Shown here piece after piece: positions 37,687-47,318 of a stretch of DNA of 64,000 nucleotides. Under the pieces are notes generated by a model that was given only the letters and a program-made list of their open reading frames with translations, was not told the origin of the DNA and did no database searches. Source of the stretch: Trichomonas vaginalis G3 (taxonomy: Eukaryota; Parabasalia; Trichomonadida; Trichomonadidae); contig NC_067206.1 in NCBI RefSeq assembly GCF_026262505.1, positions 5,732,879-5,796,878 on the forward strand. Reading direction: 5' to 3'. Positions within the stretch are counted from its first letter, which is position 1; the number at the start of each line of letters is the position of its first letter. The position numbers were made by a program, and so were the translations under genes.

Positions 37687-39048
37687 ATGATAGATTACCG
37701 GAATACAGAGATAAATATATCTCCGGTCGACGATGTCAACTCACCAGAGCAAAGTTCAAATGGCGTTGCTGACGAAGAATCACAATATGATGAAATAGAA
37801 TATCCGCCAATTTTAATGGAAGATATATTCCCATATTACAGGGATAACTTCATCGAAGATGATTGTAAAACTCAAGCCGCCATTATTGAAAACAAGAAGC
37901 GTGCAATTAACCTTAGATTACATCAAATTAACAAGATTCTTTCAAAGCTTTATGAAAAATGGCCACGCGCTTCACAATTAAATCTCTATGTGGCCTTCCT
38001 CAAATCAGATATGAGTCCAGATGACTTACTTGAGCGGATTGGCGACTTAGATTTCCAGCGCGCAGTTCGCGAAGAATCAAGAGAACGCATTAAAATGTCC
38101 AAACGTAGCAGGTCAAAGAAGGCAATGAAGGAAATACAGCAAAAAATTACAGCCCAGCGAATGAAAGAAATGGACTACTCAAGCGAAAGCGAAATTGAAG
38201 AAGATACAGATAGCAGCAGTTCCGAAGAAGATGAAGCGCCAAAGAAAAGGAAAAAGAATTCAACATATAAGCGCAAGACGTCGACAAAATTAGATGCCGA
38301 GCAAAACGCCGATTATCCATGCCCACCCAACATCAAGGCATCAATGTGGGACACATGGAGTGTTGCCAGAAAGAAATCTTACTTAACAGGAATGAAGAAT
38401 CCAAACGCATATTTATATCGCCATTTACCTCCTGGCGAAAAGCAATCTAATGGTCCATGGACAAAGCAAGAAAAAGCACTGTTTTTGGCCAGATTGCAAG
38501 AGATGAGGGAAGAAGGAATCAAAACTGGCAAATGGGGCATCTTTTCACAGGCCATTCCAGGTCGTGTTGGATACCAATGCGCAAACTTCTACAGAAAACT
38601 TATCGCTTCTGGCGAAATCAAAGATAAAGATTATCATCTTGATAAAGATGGTAATCTGAGATATAAAGACCGCCAACCATACCACAAGAAATCTTCTGGA
38701 TTACGCCCGCCTTCAGAATATGACGAAGATTCGGATTCCGAACCATCCAAACCAAAAGCACCGCGTGCACCAAGAGTCATCAAGGAAAAGGCTCCAGTGG
38801 AAAGTATGTACGATAAAATGGCCAAAATGAATCCATTTAAGAACAAAACTGATTGCATTACTGGTGAAATCATCAACGTTCCTGCAATTTCACCTGATGG
38901 AACAGTTCTTGACTACAATACATGGATGCATATCTTAACAACAACAAAACAAGATCCATTAACAATGAAACATATCAATAAGAGACAAATTGTCATATTA
39001 ACAACTGAAAATATCGATTCGTATAGAAATAAGATCAAACACATTTAA
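37687..39048 (+). CDS. SANT/Myb-domain protein with U-box-like C-terminus
   Basis: A 453-residue, probably nuclear protein. The N-terminal region is acidic; a helical stretch (ENKKRAINLRLHQINKILSK split by a loop) spans about 68-100. An acidic Ser/Glu run followed by KKRKKNS at about 165-195 is likely a nuclear signal. Residues 256-310 form a SANT/Myb-like helix bundle (GPWTKQEKALFLARLQEM, KWGIFSQAIPGRVGYQCANF). Residues 385-450 resemble a U-box (TDCITGEIINVPAISPDG, then DPLT and ILTTENID). This suggests a chromatin or ubiquitin-linked role, which is inference. ATG 37,687 is chosen because of the initiator. No family name can be given. Confidence 0.75.
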   Translation: MIDYRNTEINISPVDDVNSPEQSSNGVADEESQYDEIEYPPILMEDIFPYYRDNFIEDDCKTQAAIIENKKRAINLRLHQINKILSKLYEKWPRASQLNLYVAFLKSDMSPDDLLERIGDLDFQRAVREESRERIKMSKRSRSKKAMKEIQQKITAQRMKEMDYSSESEIEEDTDSSSSEEDEAPKKRKKNSTYKRKTSTKLDAEQNADYPCPPNIKASMWDTWSVARKKSYLTGMKNPNAYLYRHLPPGEKQSNGPWTKQEKALFLARLQEMREEGIKTGKWGIFSQAIPGRVGYQCANFYRKLIASGEIKDKDYHLDKDGNLRYKDRQPYHKKSSGLRPPSEYDEDSDSEPSKPKAPRAPRVIKEKAPVESMYDKMAKMNPFKNKTDCITGEIINVPAISPDGTVLDYNTWMHILTTTKQDPLTMKHINKRQIVILTTENIDSYRNKIKHI

Positions 39049-39239
39049 GTTACCCTGATATTAATTAATACTTGTTAGCTAAACTACTTACTTTTTGAAA
39101 ATTTCGTTTTGAAATGTATTTTTCTTCTTGAAATAATCGATTACCAACTTTTCTAGTGAAGTAATTTTGTCATGCATCCATCCAGTTGATAATTCATTTA
39201 ATCAGATCTCTGATAGAATAACTCGCCATGAAGATAAAT

Positions 39240-39244
39240 TCATT
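39240..39244 (+). promoter_or_regulatory. Trichomonad initiator TCATT
   Basis: TCATT with its A 16 bases before the ATG at 39,258. It lies inside the longer open frame from 39,228, so the downstream ATG is favoured. Confidence 0.5.
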
Positions 39245-39257
39245 TTTAGTTATTTTT

Positions 39258-40208
39258 ATGGCAAAATTAATTTCTCAGAGTCTGACTGCTTCTTTTCCAA
39301 GAAGAGCTAAGTGGTCTCCTGATGGGAAATGCCTTTTGTCAGCGACTTATGATAGAAAACTTCAATTTTTTTCAGCAGAAAATGGGATTTTAAATTCATC
39401 ATTCGATAAAAAATCACCAAAAGACGTTACAGATATAGTATGGTATCCGTTAATGAATACAGATGATAAATCATCGTGTGCTTTCGCTTCAGTTTGCCCG
39501 TTTTTTCCTGTTGAATTAATAGATTCTTTAGATGGACATATTAGAGCCCAATACAGGTGTCAATACGGTGGAGATCGACCAGCTTCAATAGCATCTCTCG
39601 AATTTTTAGGAAATTCCATTTTAGCTGGAGGAAGCAAAACACTATATCAATGCGATATGATAAAAGGAGATAATTTTGGAACGCCTATTTACAATTGCAA
39701 AGGGTCAATCTTATCTTTAGCAACACATCCATCGTCTAATTTTTTAGCTGCTGGAAAGTCTACTGGTAAAGTCAGTTTTTTAGATGCCAGAAACTATACT
39801 GATGTTCTTGAAGTTGATTTTCATAACCATGGCGTTGATTCAATTTGTTGGGTTGATCATTTTCTATTATCATCAGCAAAACTTGAGAATGAAGTCATTA
39901 TATTAGATACTAGAACTCCTTCTGTTCCATTTGGTTTTATTAAAATCGAAAGAAAGAGTAGCAGATACATTTCGATTTCCTACTCAGGAGATAACATCGT
40001 AGTCGGCAGTGAAGGGTCTAATGCCTTGATATATGATAAGGAATTCAACAAAATTGGTCAAGTTGGTGAAAATCCAACACCAATAGTTGAGATATCAAAA
40101 GATTCATATATTCTTGCTGCTTCTGGTACATTCCAGCAAATATCAGATGAAGATATAGGCGTCATTGAATTTCGTCCTATTCTCAAATCATTTTCTGTTT
40201 ATAAATAA
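39258..40208 (+). CDS. WD40 protein, WRAP53/TCAB1-like
   Basis: A 316-residue WD40 beta-propeller. The start reads ARWSPDG-like (FPRRAKWSPDGKCLLSATYD), followed by WYPLMNTDD, a VCPFFPVELIDSLDG repeat and HIRAQYRCQYGGDRPASI. That order (repeat 1, then a block where the domain lists 'town or fate' style inserts, then a Tyr/Arg strand) is like WRAP53/TCAB1 and yeast Swt21, which bind small Cajal-body RNAs and telomerase RNA. Later repeats include LSLATHPSSNFLAAGKSTG. The upstream ATG at 39,228 would add ten hydrophobic residues but precedes the initiator. Assignment is by pattern. Confidence 0.65.
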   Translation: MAKLISQSLTASFPRRAKWSPDGKCLLSATYDRKLQFFSAENGILNSSFDKKSPKDVTDIVWYPLMNTDDKSSCAFASVCPFFPVELIDSLDGHIRAQYRCQYGGDRPASIASLEFLGNSILAGGSKTLYQCDMIKGDNFGTPIYNCKGSILSLATHPSSNFLAAGKSTGKVSFLDARNYTDVLEVDFHNHGVDSICWVDHFLLSSAKLENEVIILDTRTPSVPFGFIKIERKSSRYISISYSGDNIVVGSEGSNALIYDKEFNKIGQVGENPTPIVEISKDSYILAASGTFQQISDEDIGVIEFRPILKSFSVYK

Positions 40209-40538
40209 TAGAGCTTTGTTTGAACATACTATACTTTGTGTCTAGCTTTTTTTAGTTTTTCACATGCATTATAGCCTTTAGATACTGAAATTGTGCAAAT
40301 TATTTTTATAATTTACTTTGGAATGAGACATTGAAGTAACCAAATGCTGTTCCTATAAGAACTCTTTATGTTCCAAATGTCATTAACATTGCACTAATGA
40401 TAATCAGATGACATTCTTCTTTACTGACAATATATTATTAGAGAAAAATTGCAAATAATATCCATTATATGATATTTTCACATAATTTTGATCCCGATAC
40501 TACGAAATTTGTAAAATTTGTCAACAAAAAAATTTCGA

Positions 40539-41729
40539 ATGAAAAGAATTCATTCAGTGATCAAGAACAAGAGTGACTCGGACGATGATCTCGACGACGT
40601 TCTTGGACTGTTCAGTGGAAACCATTATGAAGCTGTTGAAGCAAAAAAAAGACTTAGAAAAGCGAAATATCAGAGAGAAAAGCAAAAACAAAACGAAGCA
40701 AAGAATTTAAACCAACAAATCGAAAGTAGAAAAGACTACAATGGTAAAAATTACTATCATCAACCTCAACATCAAACAACAATAACCGTCTCCAGAAACG
40801 GGACAAATATACGCGCAAACCGCGATCCACTATATGGTACACTTAAAGATGGAATGGTACCATCACTTCCTCCACCTCCTCCTGAAATGTATCCAGATTT
40901 CACAGAAGGAATCCCAGAATCAAGGGCTGAAATTGAAGAGCCTTTCAATCCTAAGGCTCCTCCACCACAGCTCCGTCCAGAAACGAAGTCAGCAGTAGGA
41001 ACAGCTTATGGAATTCAAGTTGACGTTCCGAAAGCACCAATACCTACGAAATTTGTATCTGCTGGAAGCAAGAGACAAAACCAGATTATTAATCCTACCC
41101 CTTACATGCCTTACGACTACCAATTACAACAATATAACCAATACATCTCTCCAGGAATGAGTATTGGAGAACAAAATGGTTATGTTGGACCTCCTATCCC
41201 TGTTGATATGATATACAGACGTGATGATTCTCAGCCATTTTATCCAGAAGGATATCCACTTGGCCCATTCCATTATGGCGACCATCCTCCACCTATCGGA
41301 CAAGGTCCATATCAAGAGACATACTTGGAACCTCAAAAATCCCAGTTTGATCCGTCAAATCGTAATGTCCCAATTGAAAACGATGGAATTGTTATTTCAT
41401 CACCTAATATGGCCTTCAACTACCAATATAACGTTAAGTCTCAGCAACGCCTTTCTGCTTCTTCCGGAATTCAGATAACTCCAAGAGAAAAAACTTGGGT
41501 TCAACCAGCACAGATGAATGCTGGAAACAAGACATTTACTGCTACAACAGGAACAACAAAACTCCCTGAAAAAGTCCCAACTTCACTCGGAGTTTTGACA
41601 ATTGGAAAATCTAAGGTAAATCCAAACCAATTCAAGCTGGAAGTTCCTCACCGTGGTGGTATTAATATAGAAATAGGTCATACACAAAGCCAAGAGACCA
41701 AACAAGAAGAAGCAGAGAAAAATGAATAA
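40539..41729 (+). CDS. Pro/Gln/Tyr-rich protein, unknown function
   Basis: A 396-residue, mostly disordered protein. The N-terminus is basic with an acidic patch (SDSDDDLDDVLGLF) and a Lys/Arg/Gln helix at about 40-70. The middle is rich in Pro, Tyr and Gln (SLPPPPPEMYPDFTEG, MPYDYQLQQYNQY). The C-terminus has an ordered-looking segment (LGVLTIGKSKVNPNQFKLEV) and an acidic tail. Such composition is seen in RNA-processing and cytoskeletal adaptor proteins. ATG 40,539 is the first ATG; an earlier TTG in frame is not used. No family recognised. Confidence 0.65.
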   Translation: MKRIHSVIKNKSDSDDDLDDVLGLFSGNHYEAVEAKKRLRKAKYQREKQKQNEAKNLNQQIESRKDYNGKNYYHQPQHQTTITVSRNGTNIRANRDPLYGTLKDGMVPSLPPPPPEMYPDFTEGIPESRAEIEEPFNPKAPPPQLRPETKSAVGTAYGIQVDVPKAPIPTKFVSAGSKRQNQIINPTPYMPYDYQLQQYNQYISPGMSIGEQNGYVGPPIPVDMIYRRDDSQPFYPEGYPLGPFHYGDHPPPIGQGPYQETYLEPQKSQFDPSNRNVPIENDGIVISSPNMAFNYQYNVKSQQRLSASSGIQITPREKTWVQPAQMNAGNKTFTATTGTTKLPEKVPTSLGVLTIGKSKVNPNQFKLEVPHRGGINIEIGHTQSQETKQEEAEKNE

Positions 41730-41929
41730 AAATTAAGCATAAAATGTTATTTTTTCTACAAACTATAATGTTTTTTGTTTAATTTCGCCTTATTTATCTT
41801 ATAATTTTAAGGAAAATTTGATATAAAATTGAAATTTTCTCATAAAAAACATTTTTTAACAGTTTAAGTCTTATGAACAACATTTTTAAATTACATACTT
41901 TATGAATAGATATATATCTTTATTTTGTT

Positions 41930-43075
41930 TTAATTTTCAAAAACAATTCCATCGATATCAAAGACGTCAATGACGATCTCTGATTCTTTTTGAGTGTTAT
42001 CACCTATCATTGTGATGTTAAATCCATAATATAGCTTCTTTGTAAGGATACGAAATTCAGCTATTTGAGTTCCAATGAGAGTATCCTTTCTTTTATCAAG
42101 TGCATCATATTTACCATCCTTATCAATACCATAAAGTGTTCATCCTGTCATATATTGGTTCTCAGACGCATACTCATCGTGTTGTCTAATTTTATAGCAA
42201 AATGGAATACATCCGAAACAATCAAAGTGAATTTCTGTTTCTGATGATCCATTTGCCATCTCTAAATCTCTTTGAGCAAGTATATTCTGTGTTATCATGC
42301 ACTTACGTGGGTATCTTTTATTAATTTGTAAATCAAACGATAATAATGGTTTCATTGAATGCCATATTGATGCAGCAGCTTCATTGTTCATTTCTGGGGC
42401 AACTTTATCCATTACAGCAGCAAGTCTACTTTTGAATGGTTCACTAACGTATTCCCAAATGACATTCTCTAAAAGAATAACGAAGGAGGCATCTTTTGAG
42501 ATGATTTTAGTAATGAATTCAACTAAATTATTTTCCCATTTTACAAACAATGACTTATGCTTTAAAACCATGTTTGTAGCTTTTGCTCCAGCTGCATAAC
42601 AGCTATTAAGTAGTTTTTCTTCTGGTATTCTACAAAAATTCTCTGCTATTATCTTTGTCGATGATTCATGGTCAGCCATAAAACAATACTTAAAGTATTG
42701 AACATGAAAATCAAGATTTTGTGCATCAAATTTCTCTTTAAATAGGTTAAGTATTCCGTGACATTCCATTGAATCGATAAAATCAAAGAATTCGGTAATA
42801 CATTTCATATCATAAGAGTTATTTAGGCCTCCATTTTTGATTAAATCACCAATCATTTTGTATGTTTTGTCTTCTTTTATCTTGAAGGATGTGACATAAG
42901 CTTTAATTGCTTTATCCGTTAGATAAGTTTGTAATATTTTATTACTAAAAGAAATTGCGAAGGCTGTTGGCATGAAAAACTCTCGATTATTAACCAGAAG
43001 TTTGAAGTTATCATCTGTGGTATAGCTAGCAAGACTAACTAAATGAGGAGGATGAACATCGCAAAAAATCGTCAT
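41930..43075 (-). CDS. BTB-like protein with an in-frame TGA
   Basis: Member of the large trichomonad group of proteins with a BTB/POZ-like N-terminal domain: NNREFFMPTAFAISFSNKIL at about residues 25-45, followed by helical repeats to about residue 260. After 311 residues ending QYMTG the frame meets TGA at 42,140-42,142 and then stays open for 69 more codons to TAA at 41,930, reading TLYGIDKDGKYDALDKRKD and EIVIDVFDIDGIVFEN. The extension has good beta-strand character and codon use like the rest, so it was coding until recently or still is by read-through. ATG 43,075 is chosen as nearest to a TCACT initiator at about 43,105. Confidence 0.65.
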
Positions 43076-43149
43076 CAATTTGAGGTTATAAAAAATAAAA
43101 AAGTGAAAACAATCGTCATTTATATTACATTTAATGTATAGATTGTGTT

Positions 43150-44440
43150 TCACGCATGCTAAATATAACTTTTAAATTTGAATTGGCTCTCAAATAAGAA
43201 TTGATGGTCGCGGAAGAATTTGATAAGTTTACAATATTTTCAAATTCTAATAATCTGCACCGTTTCATTATTTCGATTAATATAATTTTAATAATTTTGA
43301 GAACAATAACGGATAAAATAAAATGTTTATGAAATATTTGAATAATTTATCTTTCGAATTCTTTTAGGATCTAGAATAAAAAAATTGATGAAAAGTGACA
43401 AATAATTTAATCAATCATAGTCCTTGACAATTGAGTCGAAATAATGATTTCTAAATTTTGCTATTTAATCGCACAACGTATCAAGTTCATATGCTCTTTT
43501 AACCTCATCAAAAATGTTTCATTTTTAAATGAAATTGTTAATAATTATGAAACATTGATGTAACTCATGAATTATAAGTAAAATCATGAGACAAATTGAA
43601 CACAGTTTGATAAATTTGTATCATCATATCCAAAGCTGAAACCCATGGGATTGTACTTCTCATTCTTAATTTCCAAATATGTTTCATCATCAAGTCTTTG
43701 CTATGTTTGTCCACAATATCGATTTTGAGCGAGTTGTTCAGTAAATACTTGCTGAAAAATTTAAATATGTTATCAAATATCGCCTTTATGGCTTATTCTT
43801 CAATAAATTATACGTGAAAAGAAGTTCTGATAATCAAGATATGAAACATTGATGTAACTCATGAATTATAATTATAATTATAAGTAAAATATTTAAATAC
43901 TTGTAAAAATTTGGAGAATTGTTAGAATATAATTCGCTCAAACTTATATGAAATTCTTTGCGAGTCCATTCGTTCCTAAATTCAGGAAAAAAAAATCTGT
44001 TTTACAATAAGATTGGAATTGGAATCTTTTACTGTATTAGACTCCTAGTTTCTACATTATGAATGATAGCTTACATCTCTAAAGCATAATCAATCTTCAT
44101 CGATTATACTGAAATGAATTTCAAAATGATTATCTGCATGCTGCATTGCCAATTAATTCATTATCTGAAAATAAAGACCGAAATCAAAGGTTTTTATGTG
44201 TCAAATTTTCATTCAATAATTTTACATTACGAACGAGATCGGTAAACTTTTTGATTTTTAAATATTATTTAAATAGATATTATGGAGATAAAATATGCCG
44301 CCAGTATTGAAATTTTCAAAAAAAAGTTGAGATCCGAAACAAACAATTTCCTACACGGGTGGTATGTTTGGTAAAATAATAATGCTCATTTCATTTTCGA
44401 AATTCAAATGGCCATCAGAAAATTTTTTTTTGATTTTTTC
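43150..44440. other. AT-rich spacer with a direct repeat and a gene relic
   Basis: The 30-base sequence starting ATGAAACATTGATGTAACTC occurs at about 43,548 and 43,841. Between them, on the minus strand, a short open stretch (FFSKYLLNNSLKIDIVDKHS and RMRSTIPWVSALDMM, about 43,570-43,790) looks like a relic of a gene of unknown family. The rest is featureless. Confidence 0.35.
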
Positions 44441-44443
44441 TGA

Positions 44444-44448
44444 TCATA
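44444..44448 (+). promoter_or_regulatory. Trichomonad initiator TCATA
   Basis: TCATA with its A ten bases before ATG 44,456 matches the TCAYW initiator and supports this start. Confidence 0.55.
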
Positions 44449-44455
44449 AAAAATT

Positions 44456-45331
44456 ATGTTTTTATTGTTCCTTGCCCTCGGTTTTTCAAACATCCAGGCA
44501 AAATATACCCTGAAAGAAGATGAGCCAATCAATGCCGAAATCAACAACCAAGCCGATCCACTTGATTCATCTGCCTCAGAGTCAACTTCTACAGAGATAT
44601 CACCATCCTATATGCCAACCGAATCATCATCCGATTCACCAACCGCTATCCCTCCAGAGCCATCTTCTGAGATAACTTCCCAATCATCTGAAACATCCTC
44701 TGAAACAATTCCTCCAGAGCCATCTTCTGAGATAACATCTCCATCTACTTCTGAGTCCTCTGAGACAATTCCACCAGCACCATCCTCAGAAACAACATCA
44801 ACATCTCCATCTTCCTCTGAGTCCTCTGAGACAATTCCTCCAGAGCCATCCTCAGAAACAACATCAACATCTCCATCTTCCTCTGAGTCCTCTGAGACAA
44901 TTCCTCCAGAGCCATCCTCAGAAACAACATCAACATCTCCATCTTCCTCTGAGTCCTCTGAAACAATTCCACCAGAGCCATCTTCTGAGACAACATCAAC
45001 ATCTTCTACATCCGAAGCCCCAACAGTCGCTCCAACAGAAATACCAACTCCAAAGCCAACAGATTTACCAACTCCAAAGCCTACAGAAATACCACCACCA
45101 CCAAAGCCAACAGAAGAGCCAAAGCCAGAGCCAACACAGCAGCCAGTTACACCAACACCAGACTCACAGAGGGGCGGATGGACTAAATGAAAGAAGATCG
45201 CTGTATCACTTTCAGTAATCGGTGTATTGATCATCATCGCTGTTATTGTCGCTGTCTTCATCTTTACAAAGAAGAGGAAAGTCACAGAAGCTTCTGGAAT
45301 CCTCTCTGATAAGTTAATTAACGAAGTTTAA
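44456..45331 (+). CDS. Mucin-like surface protein with in-frame TGA before membrane anchor
   Basis: Signal peptide MFLLFLALGFSNIQA, then a Ser/Thr/Glu/Pro-rich region made of 22-residue repeats (SSSESSETIPPEPSSETTS, 66-bp period, four close copies) and a Pro/Thr/Lys-rich stalk (TPKPTDLPTPKPTEIPPPP). At codon 245, after GGWTK, lies TGA (45,188-45,190). The frame then continues for 46 codons: a 22-residue hydrophobic helix (IAVSLSVIGVLIIIAVIVAV), a basic stop-transfer KKRK and a short cytoplasmic tail ending LINEV, to TAA. Without read-through the product is secreted; with it, a type I membrane protein with mucin-like ectodomain. Heavy O-glycosylation is likely. It could also be a pseudogene. 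Confidence 0.75.
44816..45001 (+). repeat. 66-bp in-frame tandem repeat in the mucin-like gene
   Basis: Near-identical 66-bp units start at about 44,816, 44,882 and 44,948 with a shorter diverged unit at 44,750. The unit keeps the frame (22 codons). Near identity suggests active expansion and possible length variation between strains. Confidence 0.85.
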
Positions 45332-45788
45332 ATACTCAACTTTCGAAATAAATATATTCAAAGTATACCTATTTATTTTTATAACCTAATATATCTTATC
45401 TTTTTCCGAAATTTTATAAATTTTATTAATTTTAGAATTATCATTAAAATATAGGAAAATTTGCAAAACATCCTTGGAGTAATTAGAAATACAGAGTTTT
45501 TAACATTATATGTTGCAAATAAATTTCAAGGTTTTGAGATGTAATGCTTTCATGCTATGTTAATAGTCAAATTATTCTGTCTTTGGTGTGAATAATATTT
45601 TTATAAGACGACCATGCCTTATCGAGAATATTTTTCAAATTTTTTTTTGTTCCTAAGCATTTTCTAAGAATTCTAAATCTGTACTTGTTATTTTTGTCGA
45701 TGTAATGATGCTCTCTCTATAAAATATATGATGACAATATTTTTTATTTTAATAAACAAAACAAACATAATTTTTTTAAAGGATAACA
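45332..45788. other. AT-rich intergenic spacer
   Basis: No gene, repeat or clear signal seen; it lies between the stop codons of two convergent genes. Confidence 0.5.
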
Positions 45789-47195
45789 CTATTTCGTTCT
45801 TCTTTGATGGTCAGTTAGCATCTTTAGTATCTCTGCATTCTTAAATTTTGAAGCCAAAGAGATAGCATTTTTCTCATTTGTTGTGAATTCAATATTTGCA
45901 TTCTTTTCTAACAGAAGTCTAACCATAGTTATATTATTATTAATTACTGCGTACATGAGAGGCGTTGTGCCATTACTATCGCAATAATTTACGTTTGATA
46001 CGTACCGAATAATAACTTCCGCGCATTCTGTCTTATTATACTTGATAGAAGCGATAAGAGGTGTCAATGAGCTATTGTTTATTGCATCCACATTTGCCCT
46101 TCTTTCTAAAAGTAGTTTGACAATATGAGGATGATTGTTCATCATTGCTAAAAACAAGGCTGTGTTTCCATTGTAGTCTGGAAGTTCAATATTTGCGTTC
46201 ATATCAAGAAGAAGGTTACAAATTGAAGCAAATTCGCAAGTTGTTGCTGCCATTAGCGCTGAGTGGCCAGTAGCATCGATTTCATCTATATTAGTAGCTC
46301 CTATGAGTTTCTCGTAGAAGCATTTGAAGTTAAAACTGTTCAAAGGAGACATCCAAGTAAATGTCATTCCATATTTCTCAACTAGATATTCGACAACCTC
46401 GTTGTGATGATTATTAACAGCTAGTCGTATACACCAGTCAGTAATTTCTACACTACGTTCACAAATATGAATTATTTCATAACAATTGCCAATAAACGAA
46501 TTTTTGAATGTTTCCTTAGTAATTTTGCATCCACTATTTACAAAGAACTTAAAGCAGTTAATAGCTCCGCATCTTGAAGAAAAATCTAGTAACGATTCTT
46601 TATTTATCATCATTTGATTATTAAAATCGACGGTATTGGTTATCATAGTCTGTAAATCATCGAATTTATCCCAGAAAATTATATGAGAAAGAGTTCCTTG
46701 TGGATATATATCTAAAATTTCTTGTTCTGTAGAATTTTCGAATTCAGAAGGTGCATAAAAGTTTATTTTTCTTCTTAATACTAATAATGCTTGAAGATAT
46801 TTGGATTCAAAGCGTAACTTTGTTTTGATTTGATAATTTAGTGCAGCTATAACACCAGAATATAAATTTTCATAAAAGTTAAGCTGTTTTATTCGTTTTG
46901 AGCATATATAATCTATCATCGCTAATACATTGAAGATGGTTAATTGATTATTTTGAACCAAATTAACAGCTAGTTCTAGTATTCGAGTCGTATTTGTGTC
47001 ATTAGCCTCCCACAACATTTCACTAAGCTCCAAAAGATCTTGATGCTCGGGAGGCAGATCATCAAGATCTTTAATCATATGATAAAATACCCATTCTTTA
47101 CTGGAAAAGTGCTCAACTTTATATTTATAGCACCAAATTCTCTTTACACTAGCAAAATTTTTGAAATGGTTCCATAAAATTTTTTTGTCTATCAT
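45789..47195 (-). CDS. Ankyrin repeat protein with DUF3447 region
   Basis: Typical trichomonad ankyrin protein, 468 residues. The N-terminal 190 residues are helical; residues 195-230 show the DUF3447 signature (NKESLLDFSSRCGAINCFKF). Four to five ankyrin repeats follow from about residue 305: GHSALMAATTCEFASICNLL, GNTALFLAMMNNHPHIVKLL, SLTPLIASIKYNKTECAEVI and GTTPLMYAVINNNITMVRLL. These form a protein-binding stack; the partner is unknown. The family is very large in trichomonads. Frame intact, stop TAG. No close initiator was seen. Confidence 0.9.
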   Translation of the reverse strand: MIDKKILWNHFKNFASVKRIWCYKYKVEHFSSKEWVFYHMIKDLDDLPPEHQDLLELSEMLWEANDTNTTRILELAVNLVQNNQLTIFNVLAMIDYICSKRIKQLNFYENLYSGVIAALNYQIKTKLRFESKYLQALLVLRRKINFYAPSEFENSTEQEILDIYPQGTLSHIIFWDKFDDLQTMITNTVDFNNQMMINKESLLDFSSRCGAINCFKFFVNSGCKITKETFKNSFIGNCYEIIHICERSVEITDWCIRLAVNNHHNEVVEYLVEKYGMTFTWMSPLNSFNFKCFYEKLIGATNIDEIDATGHSALMAATTCEFASICNLLLDMNANIELPDYNGNTALFLAMMNNHPHIVKLLLERRANVDAINNSSLTPLIASIKYNKTECAEVIIRYVSNVNYCDSNGTTPLMYAVINNNITMVRLLLEKNANIEFTTNEKNAISLASKFKNAEILKMLTDHQRRTK

Positions 47196-47318
47196 GATTT
47201 TTCTAAATGGTTTGTAAATTATATCATTTTATGTGATTTGGAAACATGTTTTTGAGTTAATAGAAAGTAAACATGTTAATAAAAAATTTATTCGAACAAA
47301 ATAAAGAAAGATACAATG

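Noticed and set aside
44608-45285. Long minus-strand frame opposite the mucin-like gene
   Set aside because: It is the reverse of the Ser/Pro repeat and has no initiator; repeat composition explains it.
41930-45331. Selenocysteine at the in-frame TGAs
   Set aside because: No SECIS-like stem-loop was recognised behind the genes and the proteins are not selenoprotein families.
45150-45331. An intron removing the TGA
   Set aside because: No GTAYGT 5' site or ACTAAC-type branch/3' motif of trichomonad introns lies around any of the three TGAs.
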